Shown here: in pieces, positions 22,542-34,034 of the stretch
Layout: each line of letters starts with the position of its first letter
Position numbering within the stretch: position 1 is the first letter of the stretch
Assembly: GCA_050084985.1 (NCBI GenBank)
Contig: JBITNC010000001.1
Span: 79,484,001 to 79,548,000, forward strand
DNA: 64,000 bases
Source: Nageia nagi
Taxonomy: Eukaryota; Pinophyta
Reading direction: 5' to 3'
The notes under the pieces: model-generated
Told to the model about the DNA's origin: nothing
What the model saw: the letters and a program-made list of their open reading frames with translations, nothing else
Databases searched by the model: none
Translations under genes and position numbers: made by a program

Positions 22542-23452
22542 TATAATTTTCCAAGAAACTTTACTTCAATTTGTTACAAAGTCCATGGTAAAAAAGTTCT
22601 TGGGGAAGGGAGAACTTGGAAATGTTATTTTTGTTCAACTGAATTTAAGGTAAGTTATACTAGGGTTGAGTCACATCTCACAGATAAACCAGGGGCACTA
22701 GTGAGACTGTGCTAAGACATGAATAAATTCCAGTTTGCAAAAGCCAATAGGCTTGTGCAAAAGGCCACACTTAGAGCATCAAGAATTCTCATATCTAGCC
22801 AACCTAGCTGAGCATCTCCTATTACCCATGCACCATCATCCTTGATGCAACCAACTCTTGCTTCTTCTAGTTTGTCAAGTCCTACATTGACCCCCTTAAG
22901 AAAAAGAGGGAACATAGTTGATGCATTAAACCTACAAGCAAAAGAAGTGGTTGATGATTTTGTATACATGTTTTTTTATGCACATGGGCTGTCATTCCAT
23001 GTTGCACGCTACCTTAATTTAAGAATACATTTGAAAAAGAAAGGAATGCAGAGGCTTCATATGTACTTCCTAGGGAGAAAAAACTTCGTACTAGTCTTTT
23101 GGAGAAGCAATATGCCAAGTGCACTTTAATGATGCAAGAGATGAAGACAACATGGGTGAATAGTGATTGTTCCATAGTCATGGATGGGTGGAACATCCAC
23201 TCATCAATATAATTATGACATGTTCAAAAGGCCTTTTTTTTCTTTGGGTTGTTGATTGCTCGAAGAAAAAAGGATGTAGAGTTCCAGTTCCTTTGTTGAA
23301 GGACGTTATTGAGGAGGTTGGATCCTCCAATGTTGTGCAGGTAATCACTTTAAGTTTAGTTTTACTTTTCATTCCTCATTCTTGTTTTGAATTTAAATGT
23401 AAATGCCAAATTGAAATTTTATTTATTTTAAATATTTAATATTTTATTTTTT

Positions 23453-24647
23453 TGTTTTACACAATCTCAAGTGCAAATAAGTAAATTCAAACAAATATAC
23501 TCCCACCTCTAGCCTAAGGCATCCAATCCAAGCATAAACAATACAATAATGCCAACGTCTAGCTCAAACAAGCATAAATGCACAATCACACCCCAACGTT
23601 GCAATATGGAAGAATACACAAGACAATATTGAGATCCAAGTGCCCAACGGCTGTATTAATGATATGGAATGATGAATGATGCAATACCAGGACCATAAGG
23701 CTCAATGTTGGCCTCCCAAGAGCAAACTAGGGCACAACACCTACACAAATGTGATCAATGTTGGTACCAACGGAACCATGGATGGTACAACCTCACTCCC
23801 TCAAGCCTGGATGCTCTAGTACAAAACTTCCACGCATGTGAAACCACTGAAGCTAGAAGTGTGACCTTGGAATACCACCGAATGGACTAAGATGCTACAC
23901 CTTAGCCTTAGATCAATTGGATCTCTCAGCTTGCTAACCCTCCTAGATGTTGCACCTAGGGATGTTGCTTGACGTTGCACTAAGACTTGTGTCCATTGGA
24001 TGATATGAGAAATAATAATAATCACGTATATCCAGCAATGATGCTCCAAGGCCTAATATAGCTCACACTAGATTTGGATCTCACATCAAAGTCATCACCC
24101 AACCTTCATGTTCCAACGTTGGCTTCCTAGAAGCCCCACAAACCCCAATGGAAGTGCCTAGGCTTCATACCAAGCCCAACGTGGTTATCTGAGCCCTTCC
24201 CATGCTCAACGTGGGTCCTCATGCTCAACGTGGGTCTAAGGGCATGCATGGGTCTAAAAGGCATGCGTGGGTGTCTAGGAGTCATCATGGGCCAATGTGG
24301 GGGTCTCAAAGTCTCCCCAAGCCTGGCACATGTGTACAAGTGCTCCCAAATGCAACATTGGGGCAAATAGGTATATATCCATGCTCTAGTGACATCTAAG
24401 TACTAAACAAGCCTTGGGATTCCCACAATCACTTCTCGAGATCTCAGTATATAAAATGACATTAAATCACACTAGCCTATGCTTGAGAGGAAGGCATACC
24501 ACTTGGGGTTCACAGTGGGGTCCAATGAACCTTTATATTTTCTATCCCAAGTACTAACAGCTAAAGCAAAATTAAATAAATAAATATTTACAAAGAGGAA
24601 TCTGTGGGATTCCATAATTAATTACAATGAGCAAAGGGGACGTCACA
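23453..24647 (-). mobile_element. Solo LTR in the first intron of the hAT-like gene
   Basis: On the minus strand it starts TGTGACGTCCCC at 24647 and ends near 23453 (...GTGTAAAACA). Flanks are TTTTT (23448-23452) and TTTTG (24648-24652), an imperfect 5-bp duplication. It shares the LTR start and many internal phrases with 8244-17463 and the LTRs of 9149-17228. A TATA-like GAGCTATATTAGG lies near 24055 (minus). No internal region is present. Confidence 0.75.
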
Positions 24648-25122
24648 TTTTGTAGGTCATTACAAATGCAACTCCTGTTTGTCAGCGTGCAGGGAAATTG
24701 ATAAAGGGTACTTACAAACACATTTTTTGGACCCTATGTTGTGTACGTGCATTGAATAATGCATTTAAGGATATTAGGAAGATAGCATGGGTGAAGAACA
24801 TGGTTGCAAAGGCTAGAGACTTCGCAAATGTTTATTTGCAACCGTCACACTTCATTGGCCCTCTTTCGCTCTTTCTCAAAGGAGTTTATCAATCCTGCAG
24901 AGACAAGATATACCACATTTCTTTCTATTGGATAGGATGTTTGAGGTGCAGGAGGTGCTACAAAGCATGGTAGTGACACAAAAATGGAGGAGGTGGCCGG
25001 AATCTCATACAGATGAGGGAAAACAGCTTAGAGAGAGTCTTAGATGAAAATTGGTGGGGTGAAGTCAGGTAAATGAAGTTTCACTTTGTAGTTTCAATTT
25101 TAAATTTTTTATTGTTGATTGT

Positions 25123-26142
25123 TGTAATGATCCAAACTATGAAAAGCATGAATTATTCCCTTAAATTTCATATTTGCCAAGTGATGCCCTAGTTATCAAT
25201 TTCATTAACCAAGCCACTTCAAATTCATACAACTTCATGCATCAATATTTCATATTTAAACAATTTATGCCCTAATTTCAAATATGAAATAAATATTAAA
25301 ACGCATACACATGAGCCACAAAAATCAGAATTGAGTATCAATCAACTTCATCCACCATAACGAACAAGTATGAATATCCAATGAGCAAGTAGGGCACCCT
25401 AGAAAGTGGGCGAACCTCCTAGGGGCTGAAACAAGTGTATGAAGATACTCAATAATATGTCCCTGGCTCTCCAAGACTAGGCGAACCACTTAGAAGGGTG
25501 AAGAAGGGTGCAACATGTACCAATATGCCTCCTAAAGATGGACACTCCGCTCCAAGACTCCTCCAATGTGCAATCTTGAATGTTGAATTATCAATGAAGC
25601 TCTAAATGAATCCTTCAATGAATGACCTAGGGGTTTTCATCCCTAAGCCCTCAAAACCATGGGACTTTTTGTCCCCAAGGTCTTCCTTGTTCGTTTTCGT
25701 CCATAAGAGGGAAGAAGAAGGTTGATCTAGCCACTCTTCAAAGAAGATGATTTGATGTCGAATGATGCCTCTCCAACTGAAATGCTCTGAGTATAAATAC
25801 ACAACTGAACATCATTCTTGAAATGTGTCGACCTATCTTGGGATAAAAAATAATTATCATCATCATAGCTGATTCCATTTTCCTGTATTGTAATTGCAAA
25901 AATGCAACTCCATATGGGCGTCCCACCTTGGGGTTGCCAAATACACATTGTAACATCAAAATGACATGTGACAATGTCTCAAAAATATAAAGTATGATCC
26001 TATTACACTAGAAATCACTCCTAACTATTGAAATCACACCTAGCCCTAGTTATCTCACAAAGAGGGGTGTCCCACTCCAAGAGGCCCAACAAAATGTTAC
26101 AATGCAAGCAATGAGAGGAACCCTTAGTTTTGGGTCATTACA
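25123..26142 (-). repeat. 3' LTR of the LARD-like element
   Basis: Begins TGTAATGATCCAAAC and ends TTTTGGGTCATTACA on the plus strand. TATAAATA lies near 25793. It pairs with 30583-31593 with scattered, mostly single-base differences. Confidence 0.9.
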
Positions 26143-26158
26143 ATACCGCCTCTCCCTA
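26143..26158 (-). promoter_or_regulatory. Polypurine tract of the LARD-like element
   Basis: Minus strand AGGGAGAGGCGGTATT directly precedes the LTR start TGTAATGACCC. As in the element at 9149-17228 it follows a GCTTTAGGACAAGC-type inverted word. Confidence 0.6.
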
Positions 26159-26169
26159 AATTGCTTGTC

Positions 26170-26934
26170 CTAAAGCAATGCCAACCCCATCTCATAATCA
26201 CTAATGATCTTGGGGTCCAAAATCAACCTCAATGAAGACCCATCATGCCAAAGTCTAACTCTTTCCTTCATGACAGCAAGAGCAATCAATGGTGCAAAAG
26301 ATAAAGGATAAATCAGTATGATGACGGTCACAAAGCATGATACATGATGAAGTCCAAGGAATAATGTTGCAATCATAAGTGATGAGAACCCCTTCCAAGA
26401 TGATTCCTCATGGCTGGCTAAAAATGGCATCCAACTCTCCCATGCATTTACCAAGCTTCCACCGAAGAGTGTTGCCAACAGGGCTCCATGGGTGACAAGG
26501 ATAAACAAGGGTGCAAGGAGCAAAAGAAGAATCTTCAAGATGAAAGTCCCAATGCCCAATGCATCATGATGAGGTCTAAGTAGTAATGCAGCAACAAAGA
26601 AGGGTGAAGGTTGCCTCCAAATGCTGGCCGGAAATGGTTTCCACTCCTTCCTTGCATCCAAATTCCCACTCGCCAAGCTCTCGCTGAATGTTGTAGATGA
26701 TGAATCTCCATGGATGATCAACAAAGGACTGTCGACTATGAAAAAGCAGAAATCAGTAAGTGAAGAGCAAATTTTGTGGTCGTGTGAGCTCCCCAAAAGA
26801 CTCCCAACATTGGTTGATCCTGGAAAAGTGCAAAACCCGAGTTGGAGCAGGTCTAATTTTGTTTCAAAATGCTGATCGTTTTCCCTTTCCGGAGCTGCAT
26901 ATTGAAATGGTTTAACAAGGGTTACCCGTTCCAC
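26170..26934 (-). CDS. Unknown 254-codon ORF with two hydrophobic modules
   Basis: Not recognised. It is the last and best preserved part of the element's reading frame and ends just before the polypurine tract. Two related modules sit 74 residues apart: residues 86-150 (SLASGNLDARKEWKPFPAS, HH at 122-123, hydrophobic 128-147) and 160-222 (SLVNAWESWMPFLAS, HH at 196-197, hydrophobic 199-221). Each hydrophobic run is long enough to span a membrane. A weaker hydrophobic run lies at 62-74. The position between the internal region and the 3' LTR is where env-like genes sit in some plant Ty3-gypsy elements, but I see no fusion peptide, furin-like site or similarity to a known env. It may be an eroded part of the longer frame upstream. 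Confidence 0.4.
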   Translation of the reverse strand: MERVTLVKPFQYAAPERENDQHFETKLDLLQLGFCTFPGSTNVGSLLGSSHDHKICSSLTDFCFFIVDSPLLIIHGDSSSTTFSESLASGNLDARKEWKPFPASIWRQPSPFFVAALLLRPHHDALGIGTFILKILLLLLAPLFILVTHGALLATLFGGSLVNAWESWMPFLASHEESSWKGFSSLMIATLFLGLHHVSCFVTVIILIYPLSFAPLIALAVMKERVRLWHDGSSLRLILDPKIISDYEMGLALL

Positions 26935-26967
26935 CAGAATGGGGCTGAAAAGAGAGTGAAAACCTGA

Positions 26968-29900
26968 TCAAAAACAGGGACTATTACAAAAATCAGAAAT
27001 AAAACAATGCAAGGATGGATCAAGATACTTCCTCATTCTTGAGTTTTGCTCCCCAATGTTTAGTGCATCAAAACCCCAAGTCTCTCCTTTCCCAACATCT
27101 GTCATACTGCTATACATGGGGTTAAAAAGAGAAGGCCAATCTGATTTTGAATCAGGGTTGTCACAAAAATCAGAAATGAAGCAAGCCAAAAGCTGAGACA
27201 AGCACTCCTTCAATCTTGGGTTTTGTTTCCCAATGTTTAACGCTTCACAATGCTCATTCTTCTCATCTCTCGAAGTTGTATATTGGGAAGGGTAGCATCC
27301 ACAAACTCTTCAATGGGGTTAAGAGAGGAAAACCAAATGGTCTTCAAACAAGGGTTGTTGCAACTAAGGAGGATCTTGGCATCTCCCACCTGATCGAAGT
27401 CACAAGAATATACTCTCAGGACTGCCCACAATTGATGCTCAAATTGATATCCTAGGCCGCCACTCACATGTGTCCATGGCATAAAGTGCACAAGGGAATT
27501 TGTTGTTGTCCCATCCCATACTTGGCTCATTTTGGACATGTCATCAGTCCCTTGGAACAAGACTGTATGCTGAAAATCTCTTGTATGGCTTCCAACAACA
27601 TTCCTTTGGCTTTCAAGAGTCTCTTCTTCAAGGCTGGTCTTTTCTTCATCTGCATACAAAAGTAATTTTGATGGTATACAAAAGTAATTTTGATGGTCTT
27701 CCCATAGCATGTCTCTCCAATGCAACCCATAATTGATGTGCACATATCATGGAGTAAACAAAGTTATGGTTTGTTTTCCTATGCCAAGGTTGATGCCTTT
27801 TGGGACTATATGCCATGTGTCAGGTTCACCACGCTCCCATTTCTAAGTTTGTTATATTACTTTCAGCAGTCTTTCTCAATGGTCTCTTCCAAATATTCTC
27901 ATGAATGCCAAGACTATGCAAAAATGGTGGACTGCTGTCAGAAAGAATGCAAAAATCAGAATTTACTTCATACCTTCCAAGCATGTTCCCATGGCTGTCC
28001 CAAGCATCAAATGCACCAGCTTCTTGGGGTAATGGTCCTAATTGATCTCCCCAATCATATTCCTCCAAATCAACCATTTCCATGATGCTTCCTTTGCAAG
28101 AGTTTTCATGTAGCAATGCATTAGCAACTTCTGATTTGGATTCTGTTACCTTTTCTTCATTTTCCACAAGGCTCCCTAAAGGCTGAAGCACATTGCATGT
28201 CAACAAGGGCTGCATCTGTCACATTATTGTCATCTTTCATGTCTTGCAAATAAGCATGTGTGAAATCCACCAACTCATGTATGGGAAAATCAATCTCTTT
28301 TGCCAAAAGACAGCAATGATCATGATTAGTGCCTTCATCAAGAGTGCTCATCTCTTAAATTTTTCTATAGCTTCCTGAAATACTTCCTTGTTTGCACATT
28401 CTTGCTGCTGTTTTAAAACTGGACTGAGAATAAAAATCAGCAACTGAAATTCTTCTCTCACCTTGTGTGCATGCCATATAATACCAAGGCATAAAATGGC
28501 TGAAGACATAACTCCAAGAACCTCACTATGCCAATCTAATATGGGTTGAATTTTAGAATGGCAAGCAAGATTTTCATTAGAGAAATAAGTCATACCTTTC
28601 ATCATGAATGAGCTATCACCATAAAGTATCTCCTTCTTGAAAGTCTTTTCTTCAAGTTGTTCTATTCAAAGGAGATGTCCAATGAACTGGTGTGTATCAT
28701 AAGAATGAGTTAAGGTTTGAGCAACCTTTTTCTTGGTGCCCAACAATTTATCCCTCAATGCATCATGATCATATCCAACATCATACCACAAAAAACACTG
28801 ATTTTCCTTCATAATTTTTGATCGCAGCTGTCTCTTATTACATTCATCAAGGCCTTGCATTGAGGTTATGGCAGCTTCATGCTCAATCCATAAGTCATCA
28901 AATACCTTCATACCTTCCCTAGTCGCTGATTTAGTGAGCTCCAAATCAGCTGGTCGTTGGCTTTTAATATCATAATGAAGATCCTTGAACTCCACTCCAA
29001 TGATAGATGCATAAGAGGAATGATCTAAGCAGTTTCCTTATCAAATTTGGCCTTCAAAATTTCATCGTGAATGACACAGTTGTGCATGAATGAACTGTTG
29101 CTAGGAAACATATATGCTTCATCATACCTTTTCTTAATGTCCCAATGAACCTCACCTTTACCATCTCCCATAGCAAATGGATTCAAAACAGCGAAGTTAC
29201 TAAGTCCTTGCGCAAAATCATACTCATGCAATGTTGATCCTGATTTGTTTGAAGATCGAACTTTTCAAATTCAGCATCCTGCCATTCTGATTTGTTTTTT
29301 TCAAAATCAGCGTTCTCAATGTTATTTTCCATACATAACTCCTGGTCTGAAGTTAGAGTAGCATGGTAATCAAAAGAGAATCCATCCCATGTAGGTTCCC
29401 TATCATTTTTAAGTGCCAACACACCCGGATCCCAAGGTGTGAAGGGTTGATTGCTTTGTTTACTTGCTCCTCATGAATGGTTGCTGCTTCAAATGAATCA
29501 CCTTCAAACTTACCAATGCTGAAGTTATCGTGAATACTTCTCTCCCTAGGTTTGGTTTGGACACCAAACTCAAGTATATTATTGCCAGCAGTCAATGATT
29601 GTTTCTTCCATCCTTCCTTATGAGTGTCAAGGCTATGCATATAAAAATCAGGATCGATTTCATACCTTTTAGTGGTGATTCCATGGCTGTTCCCAGCTTC
29701 AAGTGCCTTTTCAAAGCTTGTTCCATCTTCATTGCTAAGTTTTTGAACAAAATCAGTTTCATGCAAAGATAATTCTGATTTGTCTTCACAATTAGCCATC
29801 TTTATGAAATCCTCTTTGACAAATTCCTCATGTGGCAAAACTACTTCTTCAACATTTTCTGATTTAGTTTTTTTTCATTCATTAAAGAATTTTGTCATCC

Positions 29901-30179
29901 AAATCTGATTTTTTTGTTGTTTTCTTGATTTTCTTCAAGCTTGCTTTCTTCAATGATTGCAGGTCTATGTGTGCTTTGCTTCCTCAAAAATCTTGGTAGC
30001 CATGTGGGTGAAGATTGAGCATGTGGGTTTTCTCTTCCACGATCTTGTGTAGCAACATGAATTGTTGGACTTTGTGGTGTAGGCCCATAGCTGCGTTTTT
30101 GTTGTAAATCTTTTTTCTCTTTACCTCTATTACTGCTCCAATCCCCATTTACCTTCTTTCCCAAAATCTCTAAAAACAA
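26968..30179 (-). pseudogene. Relic of a long unknown reading frame in the LARD-like element
   Basis: Consecutive minus-strand open pieces (29353-29838, 28666-28995, 28348-28605, 27826-28215, 26968-27213) share one frame, with smaller pieces in the others. This suggests one ancestral protein of roughly 1200 residues. Diverged modules recur: NSHGITTKRYEIDPDFYMH...W (29353-29838) and DSHGNMLGRYEVNSDF...W (27826-28215). CFISDFC occurs twice, 59 residues apart, in 26968-27213, matching a DNA period of about 177 bp. No gag, protease or pol signature is present. An N-terminal piece near 30400 (RNPSS/RVEKKFEDTIQRSQE-like) could be gag-derived. Function unknown. Confidence 0.45.
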
Positions 30180-30568
30180 CTGAAAAGAAACACCCTTTTT
30201 AAAAATTTAGATCTACCATGATACTCTCGGTATAGGGCTTCCATCTCATCCTCCTCACTCCTTAGATCCAGCATAGGAATCCTAGCAGACTTCTCTCCTT
30301 GTGTCGTTTTCATGCGGATCAATTGCTCCAAAAGGCTATTCGTTCACTCTTGACTTCTCTGAATTGTGTCTTCAAATTTCTTTTCAACCCTTGAGCTAGG
30401 GTTTTGCAAACCTCTCTCTCTCCTTATGTCAATCCATGTCTCCAAATATCTCACAAAATGGATGATGACTCTTTCAAAGTGCTAAAGTAAAGTGCCTAAG
30501 GTTGGGCGCTCCTTCCCAAAACTTCAATGTCTCAATCATAAGATGTCTCCAGAGGCTGGCAAGATCTT

Positions 30569-30581
30569 GGCTCTGATACCA
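30569..30581 (-). promoter_or_regulatory. Primer-binding site (initiator tRNA-Met)
   Basis: Minus strand TGGTATCAGAGCC, an exact match to the common plant iMet site, one base inside the 5' LTR at 30583. Confidence 0.88.
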
Positions 30582-30582
30582 C

Positions 30583-31593
30583 TATAATGATCCAACTAAG
30601 AAAAGCTTGAATTATTCCCTTAAATTTCAGATTTGTCAAATGATGCCCTACTTATCAATTTCATTAACCAAGCCACTTCAAATTCATACAACTTCATGCA
30701 TCTATATTTCAGATTTAAACAATTTATGCCCTAATTTCAAATATAAAACGAATATTAAAATGCATGCACATGAGCCACAAAAATCAGAATTGAGTATCAA
30801 TCAACTTCATCCACCATAACAAACAAGTATGAATATCAAATGAGCAAGTAGGGCACCCAAGAAAGTGGATGAACCACCTAGGGGCTCAAACAAGTGTATG
30901 AAGATACTCAATAATAAGTCCTTGGCTCTCCAAGGCTAGGAAAACTACTTGGAAGGCTGAAGAAGGGTGCAAGATGCACCAAGATGCCTCCTAAAGATGG
31001 GCGCTCCACTACAAGACTCCTCCAATACACAATCTCAAATGCGGAAGTATCATTGAAGCCCTAGATGAATCCTTCAATGAATGACCTAGGGGTTTTCATC
31101 CCTAAGCCCTCCGAAACCAAGGGGGTTTTCGTCCCCAGAATCTCCCTTGTGGGTTTTCATCCACAAGAGGGAAGAAGAAGGTTGATCAAGCCGCTCTTCG
31201 AAGAAGAAGATGATTTGATGTAAAATGATGCCTCTCCAACTAAAATGCTCTGGGTATAAATACACAACTAAACATCATTCTTGAAATGGGCCGACCTATC
31301 TTGGGATAAAAACATCATCATCATAGCCAACTCCATTTTCTTGTCTTGTAATTGCAAAAATACAACTCCATATGGCGTCCCACCTTGGGGTTGCCAAATA
31401 CACAATGTAACATCAAAATGACATGTAACAAAGTCTCAAAAATATCAAGTATGATCCTATTACACTAGAAATCACTCCTAACTATTAAAATCACACCTAG
31501 CTATCTCACAAGAGGGACATCCCAACTCCAAGTAGCCCAACAAAATGTTACAATGCAAGCAATGAGTGGGACCCTCAATTTTGGGTCCTTACA
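30583..31593 (-). repeat. 5' LTR of the LARD-like element
   Basis: Pairs with 25123-26142. Its inner end reads TATAATGATCC where the other has TGTAATGATCC (one change in the terminal TG). The outer end ...TCCTTACA is followed by the ATTGT duplication. Confidence 0.9.
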
Positions 31594-31815
31594 ATTGTTC
31601 ATGTAGTTTTTTAACTGTTTTTTAATCCTTGTAGGTACATTGTATCTTTTATTGCTCCAGTTGTTGATGTCATAAGGTATGTTGATACAGATTCTCCTTA
31701 TTTAAAAGAGATATATGAAACTTTTGACAGCTCATCAAATAGCTTTGTAGAGGAGGAAGAAGATATTGATTATAGTCAGGATATATTACTACCACATGAG
31801 CCTTTTGAGCCATAG

Positions 31816-33573
31816 TTATGATTTTGGCATTTTGCTACTATGATTTCAATATTAATGTAATTGTCATTTGAGTATTTTTTATTTAAGTTTTCATTATGTA
31901 CTAGACTAATTTAGACTTAATGATATTATGGTGTTATGATCATTGATTATGGCTCATTTTGATATTCTAATTCATACTTGATTTCTAATTTCAATTCCAA
32001 GTGTTGTATATATGATGGAATTGATAATAATAATAATGAATTAGAAACAATGAAATTTCAAAAATCTAAAAATTTCGAGATTTTTTACTAGTATTATACT
32101 AGTTGTTCCCTTGTCGTTTCTAGGGCATTCCCTAAAAATGACCTTTGTTGTTCCCCATTTCTCAGGGCCCTATGGAACCTTGTTTTGCACATTACCATAT
32201 AATACAAAAATTGTACCTATGACTATGGTCTAGTTGTAAAAAGGGGTAATTGTCCCCACAACAACTTGTGCTCAAGGTAGGCAACTGCCCCATTTTAAGT
32301 GGTCAAGTAGCCAATGCAGCTTAATGAATATTAATTGCATTCAGTACTATCTGTTACTAGCACAACTAAAGGCAAATGAGATGCCTTCACATCAGCAATA
32401 AATTTTGAGAGTTGATATATGCATATGTTGATTTTGACCAACCATTTAATGTTACAGTAAATCAAACCTTAATACCGCACTTGCAAGCAAATAAAAACCC
32501 ATTGTGTGAAAAAAAAAAAAAGAGTTCTGCAACTTAACTAAATTGTAACTGTTACATGATCAATTTTTTTCCTAATCACACAAGACACTAAAACATCCAT
32601 ATTATGGAAAATTTAGCATATTAAAGCAAACACCTAAATGTCGACTTAAAGAAGAGAAAATCTTTCAGCTGGCATGTTCAGCACAACATCTCACTGGGTA
32701 AAAGATTATGGCCATCACAAATCTTCTAAGGAGAACCCAAACCAAGATCAACACCATTTGTGTTCTTTACCATCATTAACCTTCAATGGCTCACACATGG
32801 TTCCACCCGTATGGCATAAAATTATATCCTGGATTCCACAACCTGAAGAGTATAAGGCTAATCCCTACAACCTAGAAATGGATATCATCATTATCCATAC
32901 ATTCTCCCTTATAACTCCCACACACATACCAAAACCTTATATATTTAAAAATATTGCTCCATGTTCATACCTTAGAATTTATATTAGAATGAACATACCT
33001 TAGGATTTATATTAGAATAGCATCCATATCATCTCATAGGTAGTGATATTTAAGCAAAGCTATATGCAATTCATCTTATGCATTATGTTATTCCTCATAT
33101 CACAAGAGGCCAATACTAGGTAGTGTACACAAGCTAAGAGGTACTTCTTTGTATGACTAACACAAAGAATTCCCTCATATGATAATTAAACTTTTGATTA
33201 TACTCCCCTTTCTCCAAACACATATCAGTGTATATTTGTAAACCTAAGACTTATCTAGGATTGGATGCTCAAACAAATATGTCATGTTTCAAAACTCGTA
33301 AACTTGGATGAGACTCGAAAACTTGTAAAGCCTCATCTATAAAGGCTTATTTTGGATTTTGCATCATGTAATCATCTATGGGAGTTAATATAGACATGGT
33401 ATTCCTTCTAAAATGTTATTTATGTGTATCATTCTTATTTTTTTTTTGTGGTAAAGTTATATATTATGATATATTAAATATATAATATAATATATATATA
33501 TATTTTATAATATAAATATTTTTAATACCGTTCCCTGCGTACCCATTTTAGAGGGGTACGTTTCCATGTGTTC
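31816..33573. other. Unassigned intron sequence
   Basis: No gene seen. It holds a poly(A) run near 32508 and an AT-dinucleotide-rich stretch at 33460-33525. Short frames such as 32674-33003 lack any recognisable domain. Confidence 0.5.
33460..33525. repeat. AT-rich microsatellite
   Basis: Imperfect (TA)n/(ATAT)n run directly visible. Confidence 0.8.
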
Positions 33574-34034
33574 CCATTTCAGAAACTTGGAAACGTTTCC
33601 ACATTTCATGCAACTTAGTTAAAATATAGTTTTACTATATCTCCACTTGTTAGGGGAATTAGTGAACCTTGGTTATGGAAACTCCCAGCTATTGTAAAGG
33701 AAGTCCTAGGTTCAAATCTCACCCCCTACAAATAGAGATATGCACCAAATGTCAAACGCTCATGACAGTTCCACTCATGATAGTTACAAATAGAGATATG
33801 CACCAAATGTCAAACAATTCCATTTCAGAAACTTGGAAACATTTCCACATTTCATGCAACTTAGTTAAAAATAGTTTTATAACTTGGATTATGAGATAAA
33901 CTCCCAGCTATTGTAAAGGAAGTCCTAGGTTCAAATCTCACCCCCTACAAATAGAGATATGCACCAAATGTCAAACGCTCATGACAGTTCCACTCATGAT
34001 AGTTACAAATAGAGATATGCACCAAATGTCAAAC
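33574..34034. repeat. Tandem duplication, unit about 220-246 bp
   Basis: CCATTTCAGAAACTTGGAAAC starts at 33574 and 33820, and ACTCCCAGCTATTGTAAAGG at 33681 and 33900. Within each unit TACAAATAGAGATATGCACC occurs twice. The copies differ by indels near the middle. Confidence 0.85.

Larger units (their letters stand above)
25123..31593 (-). mobile_element. Complete LTR element without gag/pol (LARD-like)
   Basis: Flanked by perfect ATTGT duplications (25118-25122 and 31594-31598). LTRs are 25123-26142 and 30583-31593 (about 1.0 kb). An exact iMet-type primer-binding site lies inside the upper LTR, which makes the element minus-strand. The 4.4-kb internal region has no protease, RT, RNase H or integrase motif. 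It instead carries pieces of one long minus-strand reading frame of unknown type. It sits inside the second intron of the hAT-like pseudogene, which itself lies in NUP88 intron 1. Such elements must be mobilised by proteins from another element. Confidence 0.9.
22359..31815 (+). pseudogene. hAT-like transposase (BED / DUF659) pseudogene with introns
   Basis: The plus strand encodes an N-terminal MSNNEDFDLENEIGG. A BED zinc finger follows (22485-22715: TWKCYFCSTEFKVSYTRVES, then HL). A segment DALNLQAKEVVDDFVYMFF comes next, and then the DUF659 core with TTWVNSDCSIVMDGW and KDVIEEVGSSNVVQ. An intron (23341-24655, CAG|GTAATC...TTGTAG) leads to VITNATPVCQRAGKLI and HIFWTLCCVRALNNAFKDI. A second intron (25069-31634) leads to RYIVSFIAPVVDVIRYVDTD and an acidic end stopping at 31815. 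Stops and frameshifts are present, and the middle and dimerisation parts look deleted. Removing the LTR elements leaves introns of about 115 and 90 bp. Confidence 0.8.

Noticed and set aside
26170-26934. Viral-type envelope gene
   Set aside because: The location is suggestive, but no signal peptide, cleavage site or fusion-peptide pattern is visible; kept as unknown.
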